Part shown: positions 54,543 through 63,433 of the stretch, in pieces
Layout of the letters: every line of letters starts with the position of its first letter
How positions within the stretch are numbered: the first letter of the stretch is position 1
Assembly: GCF_030767025.1 (NCBI RefSeq)
Contig: NZ_JASITE010000006.1
Location: 248,001-312,000, forward strand
DNA length: 64,000 nucleotides
Reading direction: 5' to 3'
Source of the DNA: Nocardia sp. CC227C
GTDB taxonomy: Bacteria; Actinomycetota; Actinomycetes; Mycobacteriales; Mycobacteriaceae
The notes under the pieces: model-generated
The model's input: only the letters and a program-made list of their open reading frames with translations
What the model was told of the DNA's origin: nothing
Database searches by the model: none
Made by a program: the position numbers and the translations under genes

Positions 54543-55508
54543 GTGGAAAAGGGGCCAATTGTGACTGTTCTCCACGACGGCAACCTACCGGACCCACATC
54601 TCATGGCCCCGGTGGCCGAGCGCGCGACGATTCGCTACACCGAAGCCGACGGCCTCGAGACCGCGATCCGCGGGGCCGAGGTGCTGTTCGTGTACGACTT
54701 CCTCTCCCAGGCGATTCCGGGAGCCTGGCATGCCGCCGACCGACTGCGGTGGCTGCACATCGCCGCCACCGGCGTCGATCCGGTCATGTTCGACGAACTG
54801 ATCGACAGCGACGTCGTGGTCACCAACACCCGCGGCGTATTCGACCGGCCCATCGCCGAATACGTCCTCGCCCAGATCCTCAACTTCGCCAAGGGCCTGC
54901 CCGAATCGCAGCGGCTGCAGGCCGACCACGAGTGGCGGCACCGCAACGGCGAGCGGATCGCCGGGGCCACCGCGCTGGTGGTCGGCACCGGGGCGATCGG
55001 CCGCGAGATCGCCCGGCTGCTGCGCTCGGTCGGCATGCGGGTGCGGGCGGTGGGCCGCCGCGCCCGCCGCGACGATCCCGACTTCGGTGTCGTCGACGAC
55101 GACCTGCTCGCCGCGCTGCCGCACGCCGACTACGTCGTGGCCATCGCGCCGCTGACGCCGTCGACACGCCACATGTTCGATGCGCGTGCTTTCGCCGCCA
55201 TGTCCCCCCGGACACGTTTCATCAACGTCGGTCGTGGGGAATTAGTGGTGACAGACGATCTGGTTGCCGCGGTGCGGTCCGGGACGATCGCGGGCGCCGC
55301 ACTCGATGTGGTCGACCCCGAACCGTTGCCCGCCGGACACCCGCTGTGGGACCTGCCCGAAGTTCTCGTCACACCGCACAATTCCGGCGACACCGCGGGA
55401 TGGCGGGAGGAACTGGTGGCAGCGTTCGCCGGCAACTTCGCCAACTGGATCGCGGGTCGGCCGCTGGACAATGTGGTCGACAAGGAGCTCGGGTACGTGC
55501 CCGCCTAA
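54543..55508 (+). CDS. D-2-hydroxyacid dehydrogenase
   Basis: 321 residues from GTG 54543. NAD-binding motif VVGTGAIGREIARLLRSVGM; substrate Arg in NVGRGELVVTDDL; catalytic Glu in VVDPEPLPAGHPLW and catalytic His in VTPHNSGDTAGW. It reduces a 2-keto acid or oxidises a D-2-hydroxyacid such as D-malate or glyoxylate. Followed 12 bp later by the amidase, with a shared GGAGG. Confidence 0.92.
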   Translation: MEKGPIVTVLHDGNLPDPHLMAPVAERATIRYTEADGLETAIRGAEVLFVYDFLSQAIPGAWHAADRLRWLHIAATGVDPVMFDELIDSDVVVTNTRGVFDRPIAEYVLAQILNFAKGLPESQRLQADHEWRHRNGERIAGATALVVGTGAIGREIARLLRSVGMRVRAVGRRARRDDPDFGVVDDDLLAALPHADYVVAIAPLTPSTRHMFDARAFAAMSPRTRFINVGRGELVVTDDLVAAVRSGTIAGAALDVVDPEPLPAGHPLWDLPEVLVTPHNSGDTAGWREELVAAFAGNFANWIAGRPLDNVVDKELGYVPA

Positions 55509-55519
55509 GGAGGCCAGCA

Positions 55520-56914
55520 ATGTCGCACCCCGACATCCCCACCGATCCGTCCGCCATGACCGCGGTCGAGCTCGTCTCCGCCTATGCCGCGGGCGCGCTC
55601 TCCCCGGTCGAGGCGACCCACGCGATCCTCGACGCCATCGCCGAACGCGACGGTGACGTCAACGCCTACTGCCTGGTGGATCCCGAACGCGCACTGGTCC
55701 AGGCCAAGGATTCCGAACATCGCTGGCACAGCGGCCATGTCAAGGGCCTGCTGGACGGCGTGCCCATCTCCATCAAGGACATCTTCCTCACCGAGGGCTG
55801 GCCCACCCGGCGCGGTTCCAAGGCCATCGCCGCCGATGTGCCGTGGCCGGTGGACAGCCCCGTCTCCGCGCGGCTGCGCGAGGACGGCATGGTGTTCCTC
55901 GGCAAGACCACCACACCGGAGCTGGCGTGGAAGGCCACCACCGACAGTCCGCTCACCGGCATCACCCGCAACCCGGTCGACCCCACCCGCACCGCGGGCG
56001 GCTCCTCCGGGGGCAGCGCGGCCGCGGTGGCGGGCGGTATGGGGCCGGTGTCGGTGGGCACCGACGGCGGCGGCAGCGTGCGCATTCCCGCCGCGTTCTG
56101 CGGCATCGTCGGCTTCAAACCCACCCACGGCCGGATTCCGCTGTACCCGGCCAGCCCGTTCGGTCCGCTCGCCCACGCCGGACCCATGACCCGCACGGTC
56201 GAGGACGCGGCGCTGCTCATGGACATCCTGTCGCTGCCCGATCCCCGCGATCCGACCGCGCAGCCGCCCATGCTCACCACCTTCCGCGCCGAGATGCAGC
56301 GCGACGTGCGCGGATTGACCGTCGCGTATTCGCCCACCCTCGGCTACGTCGACGTCGACCCGGAGGTGGCCGACGTGGTCGCGACCGCGGTGCAGCGGCT
56401 GGCCGACGCCGGACTGCGGGTGGTCGCCGCCGATCCCGGTTTCACCGATCCACGCGAAGCGTTCGAGAACCTGTGGGCGGCGGGCGCGGCGACCATGCTG
56501 TCGAAGTTCCCCGACGGCAGCCGCGAGATCGTGGACCCGGGCCTGGCCCGGGTGTGGGAGCACGGCGAGAACCTCACCGCCATCGACTATCTCGACGCCC
56601 GCGCCACCGCCGCCGACGTCGGCATCGTCATGGGCGCCTTCCACACCGCCCACGACGTGCTCATCACCCCCACGGTCCCGATTCCGGCCTTCGACGCCGG
56701 ACACGACGTGCCACCCGGCAGCGACCTGAGCAGCTGGCCGCAGTGGACCCCGTTCACCTACCCGTTCAACCTCACCCAACAGCCCGCCATCAGCATCCCG
56801 GCCGGAGTGACCGCCGCCGGACTGCCGGTGGGCCTGCAGATCGTCGGCCCGCGCCACTCCGACGACCTGGTGCTGGCGCTGGCCCGCTACGCCGAGGCCG
56901 TACTCGCGGCCTGA
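55520..56914 (+). CDS. Amidase (amidase-signature family)
   Basis: 464 residues. Ser-cisSer-Lys amidase: the Lys is in DGVPISIKDIFLTEG, and the Gly/Ser motif AGGSSGGSAAAVAGGM with GTDGGGSVRIPAAFCG holds cis-Ser and nucleophile Ser. It hydrolyses an amide to acid and ammonia in the cytoplasm. The GGAGG at 55509 gives a strong start at 55520. It is in an operon with the hydroxyacid dehydrogenase and would supply the acid for the rest of the cluster. Substrate unknown. Confidence 0.92.
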   Translation: MSHPDIPTDPSAMTAVELVSAYAAGALSPVEATHAILDAIAERDGDVNAYCLVDPERALVQAKDSEHRWHSGHVKGLLDGVPISIKDIFLTEGWPTRRGSKAIAADVPWPVDSPVSARLREDGMVFLGKTTTPELAWKATTDSPLTGITRNPVDPTRTAGGSSGGSAAAVAGGMGPVSVGTDGGGSVRIPAAFCGIVGFKPTHGRIPLYPASPFGPLAHAGPMTRTVEDAALLMDILSLPDPRDPTAQPPMLTTFRAEMQRDVRGLTVAYSPTLGYVDVDPEVADVVATAVQRLADAGLRVVAADPGFTDPREAFENLWAAGAATMLSKFPDGSREIVDPGLARVWEHGENLTAIDYLDARATAADVGIVMGAFHTAHDVLITPTVPIPAFDAGHDVPPGSDLSSWPQWTPFTYPFNLTQQPAISIPAGVTAAGLPVGLQIVGPRHSDDLVLALARYAEAVLAA

Positions 56915-57061
56915 GAAGCTGTCCGGTCGGCAGCGGGAATCCGGGGCGCGGGCAGGCCGGGGGTCGGTTGGCGGCACGAGTTCCGCGAGCAGCTGACCGA
57001 CGACTGATTCCCGCATGATCCTCGGTCCGGTCGGGCGGGGACCGCGATGATCCTTCGCCAC

Positions 57062-57100
57062 CACGGCCCGGCACCCGCGTCGAGCGGGTGCCGGGCCGTG
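57062..57100. terminator. Strong hairpin between convergent amidase and DUF3830 genes
   Basis: The 17-base arms (57062-57078 and 57084-57100, core GGCCCGGCACCCGC) are exact complements around GTCGA. It is one of the longest perfect stems in the window and likely acts in both directions. Confidence 0.75.
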
Positions 57101-57125
57101 CTCGGACCGACAGCGAGCCGCGCGC

Positions 57126-57623
57126 TCAACTCGTGCGGGCGAAGGCCAGGGTCTCGCCCTCCACGCCGCGCAGCCACAGGGTGTTGCAGGCGGCGGCGAT
57201 CTCGGTGAGGCCGTCCTCGATGGTGGCGAAGACATTGCCGGGCACCCAGCCCATATCGCCGTTGATGAGCAGGTTGTTGCGGCCGTAGAACAGGGCCAGG
57301 TCGGTGGCGCCCTGGCTGTGGTGGGCCGCCGAACCCGGCTCGTAGCCGTAGGCCGGGTTGCCGATCTCCCACGGCTCGAAGTCGAACAGGCACACGTCGC
57401 CGGGAATCGGGGTGACCGTCGGATTCTCCCGATGCGGGGCGGCGGTGATGCGGGGGAGCAGCGTGTAGACCTCGTTGCGGGCGTACTTGGCGTGGAAGGC
57501 GTCACCTTCCTGCGGTAGCGCGTTCCACACCGCCTCGCAGGTGTGCGGGGCCTGCTCGTCGAGCAGGCGGGCGCGGCAGCTCACCCCGGCCTTGGTGAGG
57601 GTGATGGTGATGTAGCGGGTCAT
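57126..57623 (-). CDS. DUF3830-family protein
   Basis: 165 residues. MTRYITITLTKAGVSCRARL, then PGDVCLFDFEPWEIGNPAYG, and NLLINGDMGWVPGNVF. Cyclophilin-like small-fold family found next to amidases, racemases and dehydrogenases in catabolic clusters; biochemical role not known. It follows the aminotransferase by 119 bp on the same strand. Confidence 0.88.
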   Translation of the reverse strand: MTRYITITLTKAGVSCRARLLDEQAPHTCEAVWNALPQEGDAFHAKYARNEVYTLLPRITAAPHRENPTVTPIPGDVCLFDFEPWEIGNPAYGYEPGSAAHHSQGATDLALFYGRNNLLINGDMGWVPGNVFATIEDGLTEIAAACNTLWLRGVEGETLAFARTS

Positions 57624-57742
57624 GGGTTCAGCCTTCCGTATCGGTGGAGCGGAGTTCGGTGCACGGGACCGCGCGCCCGGCGGTCCAGATCGTCACGACC
57701 CGGGGCGCGCCGACCGGGACCGCCCGGGGTGTCGGCCGTGGG

Positions 57743-58984
57743 TCACAGCTCGGCCAGGACCGACTCCCAGATGTCGAGGCCCTCGCGGATCTGCTCGGCG
57801 GTCGCCACCAGCGCCGGGATCATGCGCACCACGTTCATGTGCGCGCCGCACGCCAGCAGCAGCAGACCCTTCCGCACCGCCAGCCGCCGCGCCTCGGTGG
57901 CCGCCGCCGTATCGGGTTCGCCCGCGGCCGTGGTGAATTCGGCCCCCACCATGAGCCCGAGACCGCGCACGTCGCCGATGCCGGCGGTGGCGCGGGCGCG
58001 CACCCCGTCGAGCAGTTCGCGACCGCGCAGCGCCGCGTTCTCGACCAGGCCCTCCTTCTCGATCACCTCGAGCGTCGCCAGGGCGGCCGCGCACGCCACC
58101 GCGTTGCCGCCGTAGGTGCCGCCCTGCGAGCCGGGCCACGCCCGACCCATCAGCTCGGCCGACGCCGCGATGCCCGAGAGCGGGAATCCGCTGGCCAACC
58201 CCTTGGCGATGGTGATGATGTCGGGCCGGATGCCGAAGTGCTGGTGGCCGAAGAACCTTCCGGTGCGCCCGAATCCGGTCTGGATCTCGTCGAGCACCAG
58301 CAGAATCCCGTGCCGGTCCGCGCGCTCACGCAGACCCTGCAGGAATCCGGCGGTGGCGGGCACGTAGCCGCCCTCACCGAGCACCGGTTCCACCACGAAG
58401 GCCGCGGTCTCCTGCGGGGAGGTGAGGGTGGCCAGGATGTAGTCCAGTTCCCGCAGCGCGAAATCGGTGGCCTGCTCCTCGCTCCAGCCGTAGCGGAACG
58501 CGGTGGGGAAGGGGGCCACGTGCACGCCGCCCATGAGCGGGCTGAAACCGGCCGAGAAACGGGTACCGGAGGTGGTCATGGTGGCGGCGGCGACGGTACG
58601 GCCGTGGAAACCGCCGTGGAAGACGATGACGTTCGGCCGTCCGGTGGCCTGGCGCGCCAACCGTAAAGCCGCCTCGACGGCTTCACTGCCGGAATTGGCG
58701 AAGAACAGCGAATCCAACCCCTCCGGCAGCACCTCACCGAGCTTCTCGGTGAGATCGAGCAGGGGCCGGTGCATGACGGTCGTGTACTGGCCGTGCACCA
58801 GCTTCGCCACCTGCGCCTGCGCGGCCTCCACCACGCGCGGGTGACAGTGACCGGTGCTGGTGACGCCGATCCCGGCGGTGAAGTCCAGGTAGCGGCGGCC
58901 GTCGGTGTCGTACAGGTAGCAGCCCTCGCCGTGGTCGACGGTGACGGGGGTGGCCTGGAGGAGGACGGGGGACAGGGCAGTCAT
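57743..58984 (-). CDS. Class III (omega) aminotransferase
   Basis: 413 residues from ATG 58984 with GGAGG upstream. PLP-dependent fold type I. The PLP Lys is in DIITIAKGLASGFPLSG, the PLP-ring Asp in LLVLDEIQTGFGRTGRFF, the phosphate-binding segment in FANSGSEAVEAALRLARQ, and HGGFHGRTVAA follows. It resembles GABA and ornithine transaminases. It would turn an omega-amino acid into a semialdehyde, which fits the divergent aldehyde dehydrogenase. Confidence 0.92.
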   Translation of the reverse strand: MTALSPVLLQATPVTVDHGEGCYLYDTDGRRYLDFTAGIGVTSTGHCHPRVVEAAQAQVAKLVHGQYTTVMHRPLLDLTEKLGEVLPEGLDSLFFANSGSEAVEAALRLARQATGRPNVIVFHGGFHGRTVAAATMTTSGTRFSAGFSPLMGGVHVAPFPTAFRYGWSEEQATDFALRELDYILATLTSPQETAAFVVEPVLGEGGYVPATAGFLQGLRERADRHGILLVLDEIQTGFGRTGRFFGHQHFGIRPDIITIAKGLASGFPLSGIAASAELMGRAWPGSQGGTYGGNAVACAAALATLEVIEKEGLVENAALRGRELLDGVRARATAGIGDVRGLGLMVGAEFTTAAGEPDTAAATEARRLAVRKGLLLLACGAHMNVVRMIPALVATAEQIREGLDIWESVLAEL

Positions 58985-59082
58985 GGGTGATCGCCTCCGG
59001 AACGGTCCGGCGCGGGCGGAGAGTTCGGACATCATCCGGCGGGCCGGACGGTGGGGAACTCGAGGACAGCGTCGGCGCGATT

Positions 59083-59110
59083 GTCTATTGTCGGATGTCT
59101 ATTGTCGGAT
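59083..59110. repeat. Tandem 14-bp repeat next to the operator
   Basis: TGTCTATTGTCGGA occurs twice in a row (59083-59096, 59097-59110), and each ATTGTCGGA resembles a half-site of the adjacent palindrome. Extra half-sites could strengthen regulator binding. Confidence 0.6.
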
Positions 59111-59120
59111 TGTCGACAAT
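59109..59120. promoter_or_regulatory. Second GntR/FCD-type operator in the aminotransferase/ALDH promoter
   Basis: ATTGTCGACAAT is a perfect palindrome, nearly the same as the site at 54503 (ATTGTTGACAAT in the core). It lies in the 240-bp divergent region between the aminotransferase and the aldehyde dehydrogenase, tying that half of the cluster to the same regulator. Confidence 0.65.
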
Positions 59121-59224
59121 ATGCATAACATGTGCGGCAGCACGGCGGCAATGGACTCGGCCGCGGAAAGCGGCACAGGACTCGGCCGCACGAACATGCG
59201 GCCACGGCGGGAGGAACGGGAGCC

Positions 59225-60697
59225 ATGCTCACCGAGACACAGCTGACCCAGACGGAACGCGACGCCATCGACAGCATCCCCGACGGACTGTTCATCGACG
59301 GCGACTGGCGGCCCGGCACCGGCACCATGCCGGTCACCGACCCCGCCACCGGCGACATCCTGCGCACCGTCGCCGACGCCGGCCCCGACGACGGCCTGCG
59401 CGCCCTCACCGCGGCCACCGCCGCCCAGGCCGACTGGGCGCGCACCCCGGCCCGGCAGCGCAGCGACATCCTCATGCGCGCCCACCGGCTGCTGCTCGAC
59501 GACGTCGAACGCCTCGCCCTCGTCATGACCCTCGAAATGGGCAAACCGCTGGCCGAAGCGCGCGGTGAGGTCGCCTACGCGGCGGAATTCCTGCGCTGGT
59601 TCGCCGAAGAGGCGGTACGCCTCGACGGCGGCTACCTGCCCGCACCCACCGGCGGCTCCCGCTTCCTGGTCACCCGGCAGCCGGTCGGCCCCAGCCTGCT
59701 CATCACCCCCTGGAACTTCCCGATGGCCATGGGCGCCCGCAAGATCGGCCCCGCCCTCGCCGCCGGCTGCACCTGCGTGGTCAAACCCGCCGAACAGACC
59801 CCGCTGTCCATGCTGGCGCTCGCCGAGGTGCTGCACCGCGCCGGAGCGCCCGCGGGCGTGGTCAATGTGCTCACCACCTCCGACCCGGCGGCACTCATCG
59901 GCCCGATCATCGCCGACGGCCGCGCCCGCAAACTCTCCTTCACCGGCTCCACCGCCGTCGGCAAACTGCTGCTGGAACAGTGCGCGCGCACCGTCATGCG
60001 CACCTCCATGGAACTCGGCGGCAACGCCCCCTTCCTGGTGTTCGACGACGCCGACCTCGACGCCGCCGTCGACGGCGCCATGCTCGCCAAGATGCGCAAT
60101 ATCGGGCAGGCGTGCACGGCCGCCAACCGCATCCTGGTGCAGCGCGGCATCGCCGACGACTTCGCCACCCGCCTGGCCGACCGCATGGCCGCGCTGCCCA
60201 TGGGCCGCGGCACCGAACCCGGCGTGGTGGTCGGGCCGCTCATCGACGCCGACGCCGTCGCCAAGGTCACCGACCTGGTCGCCGACGCCCGCCGCCGCGG
60301 CGCCACCGCCGTCACCGGCGGCGAACCCCATCCCGGGCCCGGAAACTTCTATCCCGCGACGGTTCTCACCGACGTGCCCGCCGACGCCCCGATCGGGCAC
60401 ACCGAGATCTTCGGCCCCGTCGCCGCCCTGTCGGTATTCGACACCGAAGCCGAGGCCGTCACCCGCGCCAACGACACCCCCTACGGGCTCGTCTCCTACG
60501 TCTACACCGAGAATCTGCGCCGCGGCCTGCGGGTCAGCGAAGCCCTCGACACCGGCATGGTGGGCTTGAACCAGGGCGTGGTGTCGGATCCGGCCGCACC
60601 GTTCGGCGGCGTCAAGGAATCCGGGCTCGGCCGTGAGGGCGGCTTGGTGGGTATCGACGAATTCCTGGAAACCAAATACATCCGGGTCGCGCTGTGA
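59225..60697 (+). CDS. Succinate-semialdehyde dehydrogenase-like ALDH
   Basis: 490 residues from ATG 59225 with GGGAGGAACGGGAG upstream. General base E263 in SMELGGNAPF; nucleophile C297 in IGQACTAANR; FTGSTAVGKLLLEQ at the cofactor site. Length and PFGGVKESGLGREGG at the C-terminus fit the GabD/succinate-semialdehyde group. It would oxidise the semialdehyde from the divergent aminotransferase to a dicarboxylate. Followed by the tartrate dehydrogenase gene 83 bp later. Confidence 0.92.
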   Translation: MLTETQLTQTERDAIDSIPDGLFIDGDWRPGTGTMPVTDPATGDILRTVADAGPDDGLRALTAATAAQADWARTPARQRSDILMRAHRLLLDDVERLALVMTLEMGKPLAEARGEVAYAAEFLRWFAEEAVRLDGGYLPAPTGGSRFLVTRQPVGPSLLITPWNFPMAMGARKIGPALAAGCTCVVKPAEQTPLSMLALAEVLHRAGAPAGVVNVLTTSDPAALIGPIIADGRARKLSFTGSTAVGKLLLEQCARTVMRTSMELGGNAPFLVFDDADLDAAVDGAMLAKMRNIGQACTAANRILVQRGIADDFATRLADRMAALPMGRGTEPGVVVGPLIDADAVAKVTDLVADARRRGATAVTGGEPHPGPGNFYPATVLTDVPADAPIGHTEIFGPVAALSVFDTEAEAVTRANDTPYGLVSYVYTENLRRGLRVSEALDTGMVGLNQGVVSDPAAPFGGVKESGLGREGGLVGIDEFLETKYIRVAL

Positions 60698-60780
60698 CCC
60701 CGCGCGGGCTGTGATCCGCCGCAGGCTATGACTCGGCGCGCCCCCGTGACTCGACGCCCCGTACTCGACAAGGAGACACC

Positions 60781-61836
60781 GTGACCTACCGCATCGCCAC
60801 CATTCCCGGTGACGGGATCGGCGTGGACGTGACGGCCGAGGCCGTCGCCGTGGTCGACGCCGTGCTGCCCGGGATCGAATGGACCGCATTCGACTGGTCG
60901 TGCGAGAACTATCTGCGCACCGGCGCCATGATGCCGCCCGACGGACCCGAGCAGCTGGCCGGATTCGACGCCATCCTGCTCGGCGCGGTCGGCTTTCCCG
61001 GTGTGCCCGACCATATTTCGCTGTGGGGGCTGCTCATTCCGCTGCGCCGCGCCTTCGCACAGTACGTGAACCTGCGCCCGGTGCGACTGCTGCCCGGCAC
61101 CGAATCCGCGCTGCGCGACCGCACCGCCGCCGACCTCGACATCCTCATCGTGCGCGAGAATTCCGAGGGGGAGTACTCCGAGATCGGCGGCCGCCACAAT
61201 CCCGGCCGCCCCGACGAATTCGTGCTCCAGGAGTCGGTGTTCACCCGCGTCGGCTGCGAACGCATCATCCGCTACGCCTTCGACCGGGCCCGCGAGCGCG
61301 ACCGCCGCCTGTGCTCGGCCACCAAATCCAACGGCCTCATCCACTCCATGCCGTACTGGGACAGCATCGTCGACGAGGTCGCGGCCGACTACCCCGACGT
61401 CACCGTCCGCTCCATGCACGTCGACGCCCTCGCCGCCGAAATAGTCCTGCACCCCGACCGTCTCGACGTCATCGTCGGCTCCAACCTCTTCGGCGACATC
61501 CTCTCCGACCTCGCCGCCGCCGTCACCGGCGGCCTCGGCCTGGCCCCCTCCGGCAATATCAACCCCGCCCGCGACACCCCCTCCATGTTCGAAGCCGTCC
61601 ACGGCAGCGCCCCCGACATCGCCGGCCAAGGCATCGCCAACCCCGTCGCCCAAATCCTCGCCGCCGCCATGATGCTCGACCACCTCGGCGAATCCGCGGC
61701 CGCCACCGCCATCGACACCGCGGTCTGCGCGGTCCTCGACGAAGGCCGGGTACTCACCCCGGACCTGGGCGGCACCGCCACCACCACCGAACTGGGCAAG
61801 GCCATCGCCCAGCGGGCGGCGGACCTGGTGGGCTGA
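60781..61836 (+). CDS. Tartrate dehydrogenase / D-malate decarboxylase-type enzyme
   Basis: 351 residues from GTG 60781 with AAGGAG upstream. Member of the isocitrate/isopropylmalate dehydrogenase family: TIPGDGIGVDVTAEAV, LRPVRLLPG, VRENSEGEYSEIGG, metal-binding Asp set in SNLFGDILSDLAA, and SMFEAVHGSAPDIAGQGIAN. The ENSEGEY loop (not the Ser-rich isocitrate loop) points to tartrate or D-malate. Oxidative decarboxylation to pyruvate or oxaloacetate would bring the product into central metabolism. Confidence 0.92.
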   Translation: MTYRIATIPGDGIGVDVTAEAVAVVDAVLPGIEWTAFDWSCENYLRTGAMMPPDGPEQLAGFDAILLGAVGFPGVPDHISLWGLLIPLRRAFAQYVNLRPVRLLPGTESALRDRTAADLDILIVRENSEGEYSEIGGRHNPGRPDEFVLQESVFTRVGCERIIRYAFDRARERDRRLCSATKSNGLIHSMPYWDSIVDEVAADYPDVTVRSMHVDALAAEIVLHPDRLDVIVGSNLFGDILSDLAAAVTGGLGLAPSGNINPARDTPSMFEAVHGSAPDIAGQGIANPVAQILAAAMMLDHLGESAAATAIDTAVCAVLDEGRVLTPDLGGTATTTELGKAIAQRAADLVG

Positions 61837-61864
61837 CACCGAATCGTCAGCACCCGACCGGCCG

Positions 61865-62737
61865 TCACCCGCCGAATGTGGCGAGCCAGCCGTGGAAGTC
61901 GTCGGTCGGGTAGATGCCGACGCCGCCGTCGGTCCTGACGGCCATGGCGGCCAGATCCACCTGCCCGTTACGCCACATGTAGACGTGCGGGCTCACCGGC
62001 CACGGCTGCTCGGCGTGCGCCATGGTCGCGAGACGGGCGAGGACGGCGGTGGCGCGAAAAGCGCGGTCCATGGTGTCGGCGGGACATGCGTATACGCACC
62101 GCTTCGATGGCACGATGGCAATGGCGCCCCGTTGGCCGTGCACGGGATACGCACCCAGCCAACGCAGGTGTGTGGTGATGTACTCCGGCCCGGTCAACAG
62201 CGAAATCGACAGTCCCTCGCCCATATCCACGCCGTCGAAGGGCAGGGTGCTGATCTCGGGTGGATCGTCGCCGCGCACATTGGCCTCGGCGAGCGCGAAC
62301 AAATGATGCTCCCCGATCGGCCAGCGCGCCAGCATCGCATACGTGACCGGACGGACGGTGTGCACCGCATCCAGCACCACCCGCTGCACCAGACCCGGTG
62401 CGAGCACCCGACGGACCGCATCCGCGGCAATGTCATTGCTGGAGTACAGCCGAGTCCGGATCAGCATGCGGATGGTCGAGAAATCGCCCTCGTCGAGTGG
62501 TGCTTCACGATCGATCTCGCACTCCACCATCCCGCTGACCAGGTAGTCCTCCACCAGCGCGGGCCATTGGTCGCGAGACTCCGCCGCCAGCACCCTCCGC
62601 AGATCCGACAGCGACATCGTGAAACAGCCGCAGACCCCCGCCACCGCGACGGTATCCGCCGCGATGCGCCGACAGGACAACCCGCGCCGTGCCGCCCGGT
62701 CCACCAAGACGGCAAGCACATCCGCTACCGCGGCCAT
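61865..62737 (-). CDS. Hypothetical protein
   Basis: 290 residues, MAAVADVLAVLVDRAARRGL. Soluble, alpha/beta composition: a first ~110-residue region followed by VQRVVLDAVHTVRPVTYAML, HHLFALAEANVRGDDPPEIS and GAIAIVPSKRCVYACPADTM. The second part vaguely recalls DUF1444-type proteins, but I would not assign it. No signal peptide. It faces the tartrate dehydrogenase gene with only 28 bp between the stops. Confidence 0.6.
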   Translation of the reverse strand: MAAVADVLAVLVDRAARRGLSCRRIAADTVAVAGVCGCFTMSLSDLRRVLAAESRDQWPALVEDYLVSGMVECEIDREAPLDEGDFSTIRMLIRTRLYSSNDIAADAVRRVLAPGLVQRVVLDAVHTVRPVTYAMLARWPIGEHHLFALAEANVRGDDPPEISTLPFDGVDMGEGLSISLLTGPEYITTHLRWLGAYPVHGQRGAIAIVPSKRCVYACPADTMDRAFRATAVLARLATMAHAEQPWPVSPHVYMWRNGQVDLAAMAVRTDGGVGIYPTDDFHGWLATFGG

Positions 62738-62877
62738 CGCCGCACCCTCCTCCCGCGAGACGGCACCAGCGCGTCCCCGGACACTCCACGACGCCGATAG
62801 ATTCGATAGATCCGATTGTGCCCGGCGGCACCGACAGATTCGGCTCGGTCACGCGAACCAGCGCGGCGAATCCATAT

Positions 62878-62890
62878 CGTCACAGTGACG
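62878..62890. promoter_or_regulatory. Palindrome CGTCACAGTGACG, copy 1
   Basis: Perfect 13-bp palindrome, preceded by ATAT. A second copy of the GTCACAGTGAC core lies 162 bp away at 63041. Paired operator-like sites. Confidence 0.4.
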
Positions 62891-63040
62891 AATAGAAGTC
62901 GAATGGCCGGAGGCATGCACCAGGGGAGTGCCGGGCGAGTCGCCGCCGCGAATCACCCGGGCGCACCAGCCGCAGCCCGAGCCGCTCGTCGGATCGCCAC
63001 CCGACGACATGCCACCCCACAATCAATGACCGATCAATAT

Positions 63041-63051
63041 GTCACAGTGAC
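63041..63051. promoter_or_regulatory. Palindrome GTCACAGTGAC, copy 2
   Basis: Same 11-bp palindrome core as at 62879, again preceded by ATAT. It lies about 380 bp before the endonuclease gene. Confidence 0.4.
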
Positions 63052-63433
63052 GGATTGACGCCATGGAGCCCGAAAGGGGGAGTACGCCCACGAATCCCGA
63101 TATCGACGACGACTGCCAACCTCGTTCGACCAGCCTACTGGGATCCGGAATTTTTCCGGCGATTGATCGGATACACGAAATTTTCCACACCGGCCACCGG
63201 AGGCACCCCGAACACCCGCCATGCCTGCGCACCCGAACGGCGAGCAGCCGAGGGAATCCGCAGCCGAACGTCACGCCGAGCAACACGAAACAGCATGTCG
63301 CACAGCAGGTTCGCAGGCAACGGCCCAGGCCGTATAAACGCCGATAATCTACACTATGTAAACCTGAAGCCCGGAGACCGGGCCATTTCACACACGCACC
63401 AGGGTTGTCAGTGCCCTATGTCACATTTGCATC

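Larger units (their letters stand above)
62738..63433. other. Lower-GC, gene-poor region with palindromes
   Basis: About 700 bp without a credible gene; forward frames at 63055-63570 and 63063-63347 lack start sites or recognisable protein. Base composition is visibly less GC-rich than the flanks. Two copies of a GTCACAGTGAC palindrome are annotated separately. It may be the regulatory region of a transferred element that includes the endonuclease gene. Confidence 0.4.

Noticed and set aside
55505..57505. A 666-codon reverse frame across the amidase
   Set aside because: The amidase on the forward strand has complete catalytic motifs; the reverse frame is compositionally biased and also overlaps DUF3830.
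52242..61836. Ectoine degradation cluster
   Set aside because: The isomerase-like, aminotransferase and aldehyde dehydrogenase genes recall it, but the ectoine hydrolase and deacetylase genes are absent.
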